Positions 27,001-41,321 of a stretch of DNA of 64,000 nt are shown here, one piece after another. Each line of letters opens with the position of its first letter. Position 1 is the first letter of the stretch. The notes beneath the pieces are model-generated. The model saw nothing but the letters and a program-made list of their open reading frames with translations. It had not been told where the DNA came from and ran no database searches. The position numbers and the translations under genes are program-made. Origin of the DNA: Taenia hydatigena (Eukaryota > Platyhelminthes > Cestoda > Cyclophyllidea > Taeniidae); NCBI GenBank assembly GCA_036345935.2, contig JADWOT020000001.1, positions 15,097,053 to 15,161,052 of the forward strand. Direction: 5' to 3'.

Positions 27001-30000
27001 CACCTTTACTTGCTGGAAATGGCGTTGATGGGTGGGTAGGTGGTGGCTACAAGGCTGCCATGCACAATAATTGTAGCAGCCAAGAAATTTTTAAAATTAA
27101 ACCATCCATTGGCTTCATTGATGCGCAAGTTGCAGACGCTTTAAAAAACCTTTTATGCTAAGCGTTCTCTCAAATATAACGCCATGTGTGACCGCAGACA
27201 TTGTTGCTTTAACATTAGAGGTGGCTTTGTAAACGAGCGTGCTACTGGGACTTTGTGGCAGTCACATTTCATTGCGGTTGCGCAATGCCATAATTTTAAT
27301 ACAATCATTACATCTTTTCATTCTTTTGAGACAGTTACGATTTCAAGTCTCAAATAAAGACGGATGCAAATAATGCGACAGCTTTGAGCCAAATTTTAGT
27401 TCGCCTTAATGGTTCTAGAACAGAAAGTCATTGCCTATCCGAAGCACTTTAATGGTAGTGGAAGTGAAGGAAAGAATATACTAACTATTAATTGCTCTAT
27501 GATAAGATATCGAATTCACTGCTTAGAATTTGGGTCGCACAAACCGTAATTTTGATCCATGTTGGTTGCTACTTAACTGTTAAGGCCTATTCCATGCGAG
27601 TATTTTGAACGCAATCTAAAGCCCACCACTTCATAAAACCTGAGAATTTCGACAGAAGGTATTAGGATATCTGAGCTGCCCAACATAAACCAGCGTTTGT
27701 CCTTAGAATTCACTATGGATTTAAGCGGTGGCTGATGCGTTTCCTTAAGCAAAATCTTTCTCAAATGTGCGATATTAAAATTTTTCGACTCGTGTTTTAA
27801 GTAGTGCTCATCGCTCCTGGAGTTCATTTATCTTTTGAGCTATTCCGTGATAAGGTATTCGAGGTGAGGCCTTTTACGCGCAGTCGAAAGTTTGTACGAA
27901 TGGCCACTCGAGACCGCAGGCTGAAACCCACTACGGCGTATAAAATCACTGATAGGCACAACATTGTCCTTTAAATGTTAATCACATGCATAAGTTCTAC
28001 TCAAGATGAGCGCCGTATCACTGATAATACTCGAAGTCTTTCATCATAGACGTGGATATCTGTGACCGCAACATTCTCGTAAACGACAACCCATCTCCAC
28101 ATGCTGTGCCATAAACTCACTCTCACTACTGCTGCCCACATTAACGGACCTGGTTTAACTTAGATTGCCTTTGCTTGACTGAACTGGAACGCAATTGATT
28201 GATCCCTCACATGTCCAGCGGGTACTGATGCAAACCAGAACGCATTTGCCACTTGCCAATATGAGATCCACCACCCTTGTTGCACTCATTATCAAGCATC
28301 AGTGTTCAATTTTTTAACTTGCCTCGGACATTCATCCTAATGAGACCTTCCTTTGCTCCAAATGAGCCTTCGCTTTTGATGCGGGGATTTTGACCTTCAA
28401 ATCGAAAACACGGGCACTGTGCATTTCCATCTCCACATTGACATAAGAGTACATAACTTATTTACTGCCATTCTTACTATTAAAAAGAATAAAGGAAAAA
28501 ATTTTGGATTGATGTTCATCTGCTCCCTTGGAAGAGCATGTGGCGTCGCTCGAAGAGGCAGAGCGGAACCACACATTCTTTGTGAGCAACGTGGATTTCC
28601 ACAGAGCCAGGATCTCGGCGCTGCAACTTGCTAGAGATGTGCGATGGCAAAGAACGACACAAACACCTTCTTCGCTGCCCATCACTAGCTAAACGAGAAG
28701 AAGGTGCACGGATATTCTTGAGAAAATCTACTCCTCTCTCCGTATCCTTATGAAAGCCACCGTGCCTTTGTGCCATCGTGCAACCACTTAAAGGCGGATA
28801 GCAAAGTCTGGTCCACGTCTGAATGCAAGGTGACGACATTTAACATAGCTCTTCTATTTTAACTGAGCAGTTACATAAATGTGGGTGCTCAACTAGAGTT
28901 GGAAATCGTACCTAGTGCTACCATGGAGCCACTAGAATGGTGGCATGAATGATTATGTATTTGCACAGTATTTTAAAATAAACACTGCAACCCATTTTTA
29001 GTAAGGATGAGGTAGACAGCGGATCTTGGTAGTGCCTTGATGGACAATCTACAGCCACTCAAATGTGCTGACCTAACAAAATTTGTGGATGAGAAGTATA
29101 CATCGAGTTTCAAAGATTTTTGGATCCCTATTCGGACTTACGGACGAAGAGTGTCACTTAATAGACCAAAAATTTACTGCGTTTAAGGGGAGGAACCTTC
29201 GTAGCCACATAGCAAATGGGCAAGTCTCTTTGTAGGCAAGCGAAGACATGCCTCTACTATCATTCTTTCCCAATTCCTTGCCTCCAGAGATATGGACATG
29301 CTGGTAATAGCTGTTAAGATGCCACACTTCAGCCTCAACTGCTGTAAGTAAAATCCGCAAAAATAGCATGAAATGTTGTGTTGGGGTAAAATAAGTTGCC
29401 GAGTGCATATTAAACGATGTCACACTTTATCTTCTGCATTATATTGGTTGCCCATCTTGTTTGAAAACATACCTGACCTCGAGGGCTCTCCCAGATCTGC
29501 GGTTTATAACTCTGTTAATCCGAGTGGCCCTGCGTTCATCACCACTGCCTCTCATCCCTGTCATGCTCTAATAACAATTCCTGCACTATCCTCTACCGCA
29601 TCTGGGAAGACTCGGTGCATTACAGTAACCTAATTACCAGATGCAATTATATTTGGTTTATTTATGCCCCATTATTTGCTCACTATTTCAAGCTCATGAG
29701 TGGAAAAGGACTTATCGCCACCTCCTTTAAGTAAAGCCCAAAAAATATATCGTTTGGAAGATTCCTTCAACCTCCGAATCTTTTTTGCGATACTTCTCCA
29801 GGTGATGAATTTCATCCTTTCCTGGCACTTGCATTTAGCAATTAAATAACAATTGTAAAGGAAAAAGGGAAACAGAAGTGCGTTTGGGCTACGTTTCTTA
29901 ATGGTTTCTGTGGACAATGCCTTTTCGCACGGTATGTTTCCCTGCAGTCTTGCTCATTGTTGGAAGAACCTATAAGTAGCTATTTGCGTTTTGCATAAAA

Positions 30001-33000
30001 TGGTCTTGAAAAATTTTTCACAGTTGATTGCCCTAGGCTTAAGAATTGCAGGGCCCTGTTCAGTCAACTTGAAAATTCGGTGTTATGCGGTTCGAGTGAC
30101 ATAGTGTTGGACTTTTCTAGGAAAAATGTGTTCTGAATTTTACAATATAGCGCCAATCACTTGGCGATAATTAGTAAATCAAAATTGTTTTCATAAAAAA
30201 TAATGGTAAACGGGAGTGATAAGTGCAGAAAACGACTAGGTTTCTCATTTTGCTGATGACAATAATTTTAAATTCTTTGATTATTTGTCTAAGCATTTCT
30301 AAAACATTTCTACTGTGGTGTATGTCATTTGCTTCACACGTTTATTCACGAGCGATAGGCAAAAATTTTTCCCGAACCATAAGAAAAATTTTTAAGGATA
30401 ACACAACCTTGAAAGAATCCAGATGACATCGACTAAATGACCCGTTGAATTTGTTAAAGAATCGGCAGCTGATTACGAAGGATTAGTAAAACATCCCACG
30501 CTAGTGATAATTCAGCATCCTAATGAGGCGTTAGAAGCTACAATTCGACCATCTTTTTAAAAATGATTCGTCAAGTTGTGCCACTTATAAAGGGTACATC
30601 CAAGCAAAAGTCACAATTGGGAAACCTCACCGAAATACCTGAAAATCTTTCGGAAGTAAAGAATAAACGCAAGATTGGAGGCATCTTTCAACTCAAGGCT
30701 TCCACATCGTCGTTAGTGGTAAACGGTCAAATGCAACCATTAGTGCTGGAAGAAAGGCAGCCAAAGAGGAATCCAGTGGCAATTCTAAATATCCACTTCT
30801 TGAGGACTCAGCAGTAGCAAGGGATTGAGGGAAACAAGTGATGCAGAAGGTGGAGGACCAGAATAACACGTTTCGCAAACTCCTCCACCACCTCCGGGTC
30901 TTGTGTTCTGTTTATCACCACCGCATCCTCATTTCCCTTTTTATTTAGCCTTCTGACACTAGGGAGCTAAACGGAGAAATATTTTGTCTCGACTTCATTT
31001 GAGGAAGGAGAATCGAAGTTCCCGTCTAAGTGTGCCTTCGTGCAGTGATCCGAGTGCCATTTTCTCGCATCCACCAAAATGCCACACCTGTGGTCCGGGA
31101 ATTTAAAATGAGACCACGGCAGCACGGCCTCTGATGCGGTTTCACTACGAGCGGCCACTGGAACACTCGACCATAAAATTGAAAAGTATTGCTCAATTGG
31201 GAAAGGGCGGCTTTGGAGGACGAGTAAAAACCAAACACTAGAGCACATTACTGATAATACCACTGTTAAAAACCTCTATTAAATGTTCTCAGACAGTCAA
31301 ACCAAGCAGCATCAAGCTGATTAAATGGGAATGATACTCCACTCTATAAAGCGAATGCTTCACTTGCTAATCTCATTTTGTTGGCATTTTTATCTAGAAG
31401 AGAAAAACAATGAAGAAAGTGACTTGAACTCCACAGCTCTTTTAACGACATCCTTCCCATTTCACTCTTCTTTTGCCCTTCATTGGCGAATTCCTTTTAA
31501 ACATATCAAATGTGGCCATTTTCAGGGTCATCAAGTCTTTCCATTTCAAACATCATTTATTGCTCTTTGCCGGTATATCCACATCAGAATACGTCAGCCT
31601 ATACCTTTCTACCACAACGCACCTAATTACCCTTTCCAATTACTAAATGCTTCATCTCCATCGTCAGAGTCGTCTTATCACCCACTGTTCCCATAATTAT
31701 GACCACCACACTACACTGCATCACATTGTGCTACACGACTCATTTTCATCTTCCACTTCCCAACCGAGCGACATTACGGTGACACTGACGCCGAATCGAC
31801 CATCCCTCGGAATAAGTAGGACACTCACATGCAGATGCCTTATCATCCATCTGGTCCTACGCGCACCTCAAACAACTACGATACGAGTTCCTGTCCTCCA
31901 CGCCAGCATCGGCTTTAACACGTGGCTGATACCGCCACGTAGCTGCAGTGTGCTGCGCTTCATTTATCATCCCGTGCCATTTCAGTGTTCCTGCAACCAC
32001 AACAGTTTATTAATCGGATAGCACCACATTCTTCAATTCTACTTCTGATGGCATTCTATCTCTAAGCTATGTTTGCAAATTAAACTGCAACCCTCCACCA
32101 GCATGGCAGAGGACATTGATCGGCACAGAAGCTTTTCGTACCACCGCGAACTTAATGAGTCAAATAATAGCGCATTCTTCAACACAATCCCACACTTGTG
32201 CCAGTACCAATGTTCAGTCAATATGAAACGGACATGTCATACATGAGGGATGAATGGACTAGGGGGTTAAAGTGCATGGCTTTTAGCCAAGTTAGAGGTT
32301 TCAGAGAGCGGTCTCAGTCAGCTATCTTTAGGAGGCCAATACGCTCATGGTGATAGTTTTCACCACTTCACTGAGAGAACTAAAGTGACAATGTTGAGAT
32401 TTGAAGAAAAATGATTCCCAAGTGGGTCTCGTGATTAAAGGCATTGCACCATTGTAGAACCCATATGTACTAAAAGCCTATTGCCCAAGTTGATCAGACC
32501 TGTGCTAACGCAGTTCGAGATCACCTCGGTGAAGCGAATTGGCAAACAACAACCACTGTTTCAAAAGCTGATTGCACATTCTTGAAACCATATTTGTCTA
32601 ATCACTGGAATAAAGCAAGTGGGAGTGGACAAATGCACTCCACACACTTCCGTGTGAAGTCCTGAAAGCCTACATAAAGGTAACATGGAAAGCTCGCACA
32701 ACCAGGCCACTACTCGTCCATCGCGTGCACACGAATGCAGGGTCAGTATTCCAAGTTCATTGATAAAATAGTTAGGCGAAAATAAACAATCGAATCACCC
32801 AGCCCACAGCCGAACCGAAAAAATCGACAACTACTGTTGACGCCATCGGCCAAATTCGGACACCACCAGCGCATTCTTTCAAGGGGAGAAACTCATTGGT
32901 TGCCAAAAACTACTCTCAATATCCTTCTTTTGTAGATATACCATCACAATTCATCACTCATTTCCAAAATGGTGTAATATTGATGCTAACTCTTACTTTT

Positions 33001-33959
33001 CGGGCCACTTTGTCGTCTGAACATTGTGGACGATAACATGACTCACTACTTCCCTCTCCTTCTCCCTTTTATCGCCCTTCCCTCTGCCACCCACCCAAAA
33101 GTACATTCTTTCTTGTGGTTTAGCTTTGTGCTTCCACCTTGTGTGGCACTTGCATTGTCCAGTGGACACGGCAATGGATTTTACTAGGCTCGGACCCTTT
33201 TTAACAAAAAGAAACCCTTGTCTACCGTCCATTTGTGTTGCGTTGAGTGGGTCGACCTCAGTCCAGAACCCTTTCGTCTCAAAAAGGTAAGCACTTCCCA
33301 GTGAGCGATTCTCTCTACACTACACCACACTCACATACTCGTGCGCACACAAAGCATATTCCCATGGATTTGAAGTGGTCCCTGTTCCAGAAGTCCAGGA
33401 TTGGCAGTCGGTAGCCGGGAGCTATATAGTGGCTGCATCTTTTGAGAACAGCCAGTGATGCCTCCAATTACCACCCGTCAAAAGTCAGTCGCCCAGTTAG
33501 CAATCCAAGATGAATGCGACACTCCTGTAAAGTACGAGAAGGAGGGGGAGAAGATTACAGACTAAGAACAGGTAGAGAAGGACTGTGACAACAATCATCA
33601 CATCAGTCTAGGTGTCCCAATGACCTCACAATGCTAGAACACCATGCAGGCGCTCAGAACAAGGAGATGGATTCTAAGATAGCCCAAAGATTCAATTGGA
33701 GCTGTAGGCCACACGTGATTAGGAAATCGGACGTGAAAAGTGTCAATGAACACAAAACTTGTAAGAATGGAACAGCTACGATTAAAATAATTCTTAAGCA
33801 CCCTTTTCCACTCCAAAATCATTGTCTGGAGTCATCATCCCTCACACAAGCATGAAGACGAAAGTACGAACAGAAGAAATGGTTTTGAAAAATGGAACAA
33901 GGGCAGAGCGTGGTCTTACCAAATAGCCCAAATATGCCCAACTGACGGACTCAATAGCA
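24057..33959. other. no recognisable gene
   Basis: One exon-like segment: 26,305-26,551 (+) is open and reads VLQELKVLKRFDCLTLLIAV, then EPLILYSYFIEDIY, ending at gtaag-gtaaat. No partner exon was found. The minus frame 27,827-27,573 (84 aa) is unsupported. The stretch 31,400-32,000 is C/T-rich on the + strand, which explains two open frames of about 120 codons. Confidence 0.45.
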
Positions 33960-34740
33960 TAATTCGAATGGATTCATCTGGAACACAAGTGGCTCCTGAC
34001 TTTGCCTAATCTTAGGGGAAGGAATGCAGACATGACAGAGAAGGAGCTCTCACCTGACTATCTCATCTATAACATAATTCAAACTGTAGGTTTCATTGAC
34101 ATCCTCCTTTATAACTTACCCACCATGCCTACCACCCAAACAACTTTCCTCTAAGTTTTATTGCGGTAAAATACAGTGTGCGTCATATAGCATCTGTGTC
34201 ATATGCCTACTGGCTCAACCTCTCCCTAATTTTATAGCAATCCAAGACCTTGAGATTGTGCAATTTGGTGCAAGTACTGGGATAATGAACTTACACATAA
34301 AACCCTTTGGCCATGCTTGTCACTGTAGGAAAATGTGGCATGATACACGGAAGAGAAGAAGGGGCTTTGCAATGCAAACGACTACACGTGCAGCGTCTGC
34401 TAGAAGCCACAGCCGGCCACGAGGCTCACTTGCATCTATCCATCGCCTCCCATTCGCATTATCCAATTAAACACGTTGGTGGACTCACTGTCACTTCTCT
34501 CTTGGGCAGGTAAAAATTTAACACAACTTCTGTATCATTCACCAGAAAACCGGTTCCAGAATATACTCGCAGCTGCGACAAATATTCTTACTCTCACACC
34601 TTTACACTGAGCATGATAAACTAGACGCATTCACATTCCGTGGCATTTCATCCGTCCCTCGCTGTAGACGTACGCGTAAGGTGGGCTGCTACTGACCATG
34701 CTTCGGTAAGGGAGTTGCTACGACACGCAAACAATTGAAG
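33960..34740 (+). repeat. dispersed duplication, copy A
   Basis: Shares ordered similar blocks with 40,130-41,080. Examples are cacaagtggctcctgac against cacgagtggccactagc, ctaccacccaaacaac in both, catgatacacgg in both, and gcgacaaatattct in both. Between 34,329 and 34,509 the frame is open and exon-like (CGMIHGREEGALQCK, later VQRLLEATAGHEA), ending at ggcag-gtaaaa. In copy B this frame runs on with a 3-nt deletion but several non-conservative changes. It may be an old mobile element or a duplicated exon block; no terminal repeats were seen. Confidence 0.5.
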
Positions 34741-37686
34741 AAGAAGGGAAAAACTGATCATTTGTGGCTTGCGAATGGTTGGAATTTGGGGGCAGCGTTG
34801 TTAGCCTACTAACAACGCCTCACCAGTAAGGTGCCATTGTGTTTGCGATTCGGGTCTCAAATAAATTGCCGAAGTTTTTGTTCCTAAAATACGAAAACTA
34901 AGTTGCACTTTATATCCGCCCCAGATTAAGACTTCCTCCTTTAAACTATAGTGGTTTTTTTGTCGGAAGGATTTGCTTAGCTCACACATGGATCCGCTAT
35001 CAGCTAGAATGTTCAAGAACGCTGGGTGAATAAGTGTCTCTTCTGAACACCCATCTGCATTTACTTTTTACAGTAATATACATATTTTTTACAAAGTCAC
35101 CTTGATTTTAAGGAAGAATTGAGAGTAGGTGGGTCCCATAATACTGATTATGAAGTAGCTCATTTAAAAACAAGATGGATGTGACCAGAATGAAAAGACT
35201 GCAGCAAACGTGCTCGATGGCAAGGCTTGGTGGCGCATGAAGTCGTGTGGCGGATGCATACAAAGTCTATGGTTTGCATTCCAATCGGAAACAATTTAAC
35301 AATAACTCGTTTCAAAACTGTAGAGCACATTGAAATTGGCCTGTGGTAGGTTGGAAGGCGCCTACAGCAGATGTTACTATCCAGTTAATAGGAAGGATCA
35401 TTTAGTGATTTTTGGTGCAAATACGGTCAAACAACTTGGTTGCAAATCATTTGTATCTGCTTCACGACTCTGATTAAACCTTTGAATGTGTTAGTTAAAG
35501 TGTAAAGCACAGTTCAACATCACACGCAGATCTTGATTTCGATGGCCAGCTTGTAGTCGATCAAGGGTTTAATGGTTGAAAAGATTGCCGTTATGCTATC
35601 AGCTTTGAAATATTCATCCAGGGAAAATAAATGTGATCATGCACAAGTAAAGACAGGTCGAATTTGAGCCCTTCCATTAGAGACATAGGAGCTCACTCAA
35701 CTCGGTATCACCATATGTCCTCTCTTCGTCTTTTTCTTCTTTTAAAAGCGCAATGCTCTCCCTTGCTTCCACCGTTTCGGAGGTGAGAGTCCATGCAGGT
35801 CACAGCGTCACATACAGAAGCGATGACCACGCTTAACCCATCGAAGCAGCCCCAGGTTATGCCTAGCAGAGTTCAGCTCACGTTTCACGCCACCTTCAAG
35901 GTCCACAGGTCAATTCGCTTCCCTGAATCCCCTTTTGCATGGCAAAGTGGCTCAATCAGTACCAAACATCCAACACCTCAAATGTACTAAATCGCCTTTC
36001 TCACACTTGGACACAAATCTCATTGCCAGCACACAACTCAATGCTGCTTCGATTGGTCTTGCTCCTACCCGAAGCATGTATGAATTGGTACCAACCAAAC
36101 TAAGTCCTACCAAACGAAGTTGCGATGTTCATCTTCTCGGTAGGGTAGAACGAACCCACATACTGAGCATGGAACACGTTCCGCATGCCCTCAACAATCG
36201 ATTCCTCTCAACTAATCCACCATTCAACTGCAGAAGTTCTAGCATGATTCCCATTCTCATTCGAGTATGTGAGTTTGCTAGCGTCGAGAACTACATCGTT
36301 TAAACTCTAGTGTTGACCTTATTCACCTAAGCGTTAAACAATTTTTGGGGTGCAGAATCTGAAGTCACATTGATTTGTAACTGGAGTACAGAAGTGGCCA
36401 CAACCAACCGCCATCGTGCAGCTATTCATAGACCCTTCTGGAGGGCTAACCAAGACCACGATGATTAGGCATTCGACAGCCTGCTCTAACGGTCGTCGTT
36501 GGAGGCCAGCGGTCTAGCGAGAAACGAAGGACACAACAAATGTCTGGACCACTATCATCTCCTACCCCCATCTTTGTTATCAAGCTGGATGACACTCAAT
36601 TCCTGGTAAAGTGAATAAAAGGGGAACAGTGGAGTGGCATTTCGATATATCTTTGGAAGCACGTAAATGTTAATGGCTGGCGCAATTATTTTGTGAGTAT
36701 TTTCCATGCGACACCACCCACTTTGTGATGACTGACTGTGTGCATCAGCTGTCTGACGAGGATTCTAAACCATGTCAGTAACAGTTAACCTTATCACTAC
36801 GCCGATGATACGTTTTCCAGCCATTTTCGCGAATCCGCGGGGTTAAGATAATACTAGCCAAATGCATTGCAAGCCACAAATTGCAGTAGCAAAACTGAAT
36901 TTAAGAGATGGAGGGGAAAGAGAAAGCATCTTGACTTTTAGCCGCATTCGACGCCACACATATTGGGTGATGCAGGACTAGAAACAACGCTTGCACTACT
37001 TCTACTACAACAATGGTGATCAACGTAACACCCGGACAATCAATGAAACGTCCTTAGCTTAAACCAACTGAAGGAACATCAAGGTACATTAGAGAAAGGG
37101 AGATCGAGATGGTAAGCAACCCATTTTGATGAGGCATCAAAGGAAATTGCTTAACCATCTTTGCTAGTTAAAGCTTAATATGGAAATAAGTAGCTTATGC
37201 AACTCAGGTTTGTCAAAAGTAAATCATGTACTTGCAACTAGAGACAAAACGAAAAGCTTGGAGGCGTAAGTTGGAAATGAGGAAGGATAGTGCTCTTGCA
37301 GTAAGGGTGAAAGTGATGCCCCCATAAATGGGATAAATAGGATCCCTTCACATAACATTAAGGTACGCCTCGTTTAACAGCAAAGCCAATTACATTTGAA
37401 CTTCTTTCTAAATATTAACCACTCACCTCCTCAGTATTTAAAACACTGATCTACCCCGGGTGATAACCACAGCATGAAATCTGATGGCTCATCTGGACGA
37501 ACTCTTGCCCTTTCCCCCCCCCCCCCCCCTAGTGACTATCAAATGATTTGGAAGGTACGACATCTGTGCAACCACCGCATGGAGGATACGTCAGTACTTA
37601 ACGGTCAAGAGAAGATTGAAACTACTCGGGTCATGAGTTAACGCATGCTGTCCTCACAATAGCAAATGCTTTGTGGCCCGCTGTAG
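34741..37686. other. no recognisable gene
   Basis: Contains the poly-C tract. On the minus strand near 36,110-36,210 a protein-like segment (EGMRNVFHAQYVGSFYPTEK) ends in a stop without further support. Confidence 0.5.
37514..37529 (+). repeat. poly-C tract of 16
   Basis: Sixteen consecutive C's, the longest homopolymer seen. Likely length-variable. Confidence 0.95.
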
Positions 37687-38183
37687 CTAGTGTGCAGGCG
37701 TCTGGGGACAGCCGCAGTGTGCATTGAAGGGGTTCACATTACGAGCCATCCAAAGATTAAAGGGAAGGCCATGGTTTCCACAAGGGAACAAAGATAGCTC
37801 CATCGCCTCAATAATTACTCTAGGCATCAGTTCATTAGGTTTGCAAAGGAAGTTGTATCTCACCCCATCCATCGTTAAGTGAAATTTACAGGCTACTTTT
37901 TCGTTTGCACACTTTTTGTCAAATAAGCGATCCACTTGGGAAGAGTTGAGTCAACGCGGGAGGAAGTGGCATTGCAAAGCGAAATTGTCACTTAAATTGG
38001 CAATGGGATTTGCATGGCAATTTCGGCATGTCGTGTGCGACATTGAACGTCTGCTAATCGGGGAACCTCTTTCGGTCCAAAGACTCTAACTTTACTAGCC
38101 TCCTCTTCTCGTTGCAGCTGCTCTTCAGCCGAGTGTTTTCCGAGCCATTTATCATGCGAATGCCTCCTTTCTGCTGCATACAT
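37687..38183 (-). CDS. candidate two-exon gene, 111 aa, unrecognised
   Basis: Exon 38183-38096 starts at an ATG and reads YAAERRHSHDKWLGK, then EEQLQREEEA, strongly charged and possibly coiled coil. The donor is gtaaag. Exon 37934-37687 follows a pyrimidine-rich acceptor (actcttcccaag) and reads DRLFDKKCANEK, FHLTMDGVRYNFLCK and FNLWMARNVNPF to a stop. The phases join to give Met at the junction. No known family is recognised. An open frame at 38,698-38,405 on the same strand might be a 5' exon. Confidence 0.3.
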
Positions 38184-39124
38184 TAGCTGCAGTAACCAAA
38201 CAGCCTCACATTGACTGCGATGATTTGCCTTTCACTTATCTCCTCGCTATCGCTTAACGACGTCTCCCAAATTATGACGTCCGTTTGCAGGCAAAGGTGG
38301 TATTTTACTGGATCAAAGGAACTGCTACTTTTTTTGAATAGGAGGAGCTGAGTAGCTTTGTGTAGACTTAAAAACCTTGGTTTATCTCACAACAAACATT
38401 AAAGTCAAAGAGGAAAAGTCTGGAGCAGTAGCTGCGTTAAATGCTCAAATTCGGTCTTTAGCCACACTAACATTCCTCCTTTATTTTCATAGGTTCTATC
38501 AACCCCTGTTTTAGCCTCTGTCTGCGCAATGGCTCCCAACATCTGAGTCGCGTCGGTGGACCCTCCCACCCTCAGCTGCTTTGCATGTCGACAAAGCATT
38601 CCTTTTAGTTTATCTTGGAGAAATCTTCCAGTTGCTACTTTTACCTCAACACTTTGCCAAAGCACAAACAGACTTGGCCTTAATTTATTTGACATCATGA
38701 GGAAGTCCCTTCAATCCAGACAGTCGGGTGTGAGTTGGTTTTTTCACTTACGTATCGGGTATGATGCAACAGTTTTGTCAGCTAGGAATAGCAATAAAAT
38801 GCCTGTGCTTCCTGTTTTCCAACAACCCTATTGAAACAGTCGACAATACGGCGTGCCCTTGCAGTTGTTTGCATAAGCACGTGTAGCCTTGAATCTGATA
38901 GCGCTAATAAATTGGGTGCCACTCCATTTTTGCATCTATACGAATCCATCGACCCCCATCAAAACCATGCATCCGCTTACGCCAAGCTAATCACTAAGTG
39001 CATCTTGATCAGAGCAGACTTATCTATCGCGCAGCAAGTTGACACGAATCTATCCATGCTAATATGACCAAATATGCATTTTCATGAAACAAAATAAGTT
39101 GTCAAAGTCCAATGTATTGAAAGG

Positions 39125-39487
39125 ATGCTCTTAGGGAGGCGTGAGCTAGAATGTCCTATCCTGGCTAGGATTGTCTCGAGTCAAGGCGAGACGACCACCA
39201 CTTGCGACAATACGATGTGCCTCCGAGTGCTTGACCAGCTGCGCCTGTTTTCGAAGAGAAGGTGTTCTCTCGAACACCTTCGAAATGTTGTAGAAATATC
39301 TATTGCGCAAGTAAATGACCTCCAAAAAAGGACGCCATTGCGAAATGCGGCATCCATTATCCACCTCGATTGTGGAAACTCCGAGGTAACTGACTTGATG
39401 GAGGCAAAAGCCAATGCGGGAGATTGTTTGCTGGCATGGACAAGGATCGATGTGTGGTTAGAAATCTATAAGCTATTGTCACTGTGA
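39125..39487 (+). CDS. orphan open frame, 120 aa, low support
   Basis: Starts at an ATG. The composition is protein-like (EHLRNVVEISIAQVNDLQKR), but no domain, paralogue or splice support exists. A few frames of this length are expected by chance. Confidence 0.2.
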   Translation: MLLGRRELECPILARIVSSQGETTTTCDNTMCLRVLDQLRLFSKRRCSLEHLRNVVEISIAQVNDLQKRTPLRNAASIIHLDCGNSEVTDLMEAKANAGDCLLAWTRIDVWLEIYKLLSL

Positions 39488-40129
39488 GGATGACTAAGTT
39501 AGTTCTGTTACAATGCTTAAAGCTTATAACTTATGTACGTCAATAGCCCAAAGTTGCGTTCTACCAGTGGCATGATAGATGGATGCCACAGATGGCCCAC
39601 CAACTTAGTGGGATGGCGATGTGGGCTATTATATTATACGGCTGGACGGACATTAAGGATTAAAGTGTCATGGTGAGGCACAATACCACCTAAGTTGATG
39701 GGATGAGCCAGTAAATAGATCAGGAGGACGCTCACAAATGTCGCCTTTGAAATCATTCAAAAGAGAGTGAACAGACAGGATCCGAATGGCCAAATGACTG
39801 GTGACGGATATCTATGAACTGCTGCATGCTGCCTGATGTAAAGCCGACCTTATCCGATTTCATTTAGTTAATTTTAAGATTTGTGATTGTGCGCAAAGCA
39901 GACCACAGACAAATTTCAATGTAATCTAATGGAGGTCATTCCTACGATCGATCTAGAGTTACACCCATAACAATCATTTTGCCATTTTCTTACCATGGCG
40001 GAGAGTGAAAATGATCTGCGTCAAGTGAGTTTAATGTGATGTAAGGCAGTGGGTAGATAGCGACACGGAGGAGTTGATTTAAAGTCAGCTAGGATTTTTT
40101 GCAGTCATCCATGAAGCGCTACAGTTCGA

Positions 40130-41080
40130 TTGCCATGAAGATGCTCACGAGTGGCCACTAGCTTTGCTTATCTTCATCAAAAACCAATGTAGACACAGCA
40201 GAGCAGGAGCGTTCCCCTGAAGCCCAAACATAATACAATTTTGAAGATATCACACTGTTTTCTTACTTGCTTATTATGCGTACCACCCAAACAACATTTC
40301 TCTTTGCATTCACAAGACCTGTGATCACTAATATAACCTCTCCTCGGATGTATCGCAATTCAAGACTTTGCAAGTATGAAATCGCTGCCATTACTCAGAT
40401 GACAAATCAACTTGTCACACCCCACTGGCCACACACTTTACTGAAGGAGAGTGTAGCATGATACACGGGAGGGGAGGAGCTTCGCGGTGGAAATGCATAT
40501 ACGTGCGGCGTCTACTGGAAGCCGCGGTGGGCCACCAGGCTTCTTATCTTCATTGCCTAATTAAACAGGTTAGTGGACGCACCATTACTTCAACCCAGTA
40601 ATCAAAAACGTTTCAGTCACGCTGCACTTAGTGCAGCACAATGTCAAAAGCCTTCTCTGCTCTAATATCTGCTCATTTTAATGCACTAAGTCATGCGCAT
40701 TACCCCACGGAGCATGGAGAAAGTTAGGCAACAGAAGGGATGAGAAGTAATGCGTTTCCTGAGGAATGCAGATCTAAAGATTGTGACGACAATTTGAAGG
40801 CGACAGATTGGATGCATTAACTATTCTGACTAGGTCATCAAGGCTCCTTTGGACAGGTAAATCTTCAGCATATTTGCCATGTCATTTGTCAAAGAAATGA
40901 GGTCCAGAATGTATTAACAGTTGCGACAAATATTCTCTTTCCCTTTATTTTTGCACAGGACATAGTAAATCAAGCACACCTGTCTGTCGCATTTCATCCA
41001 CACTTTGCCGTGGATACCCCATGTGTGCATCTACTGACTATTCTTCAGTAACTGACTTGTAACGACGCATAGTCAAGTGG
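40130..41080 (+). repeat. dispersed duplication, copy B, with insertion
   Basis: Partner of 33,960-34,740, in the same orientation. About 270 bp unmatched in copy A lies between the exon-like part (ending near 40,585) and the gcgacaaatattct block (near 40,925). The exon-like frame reads CSMIHGRGGASRWK, later VRRLLEAAVGHQA. It is recognisable but degraded. Confidence 0.48.
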
Positions 41081-41321
41081 AATGAAGGCAGCACTTTGAA
41101 TCATTACCTCGGCCTGTTTGTATTAGCAATCTACTGATCACTGATGGCTTATAAACGGCACAAAGTTTTCTATTTTATTAATTATACTCTGAATCACATC
41201 TTTACTTAGGCTCATTTTTCTGCAGGGCCAGTGTACACGCCCAGGCATGCAAATGCTTCCCTATGGTCATTGCACGACCCTGTCAACAAGGACTGCAATC
41301 AAGAAATGGAGAAAGTCGAAT

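Noticed and set aside
31325..32021. Two + frames of about 120 codons
   Set aside because: C/T/A-rich strand bias explains the openness; no domain, start context or splice support.
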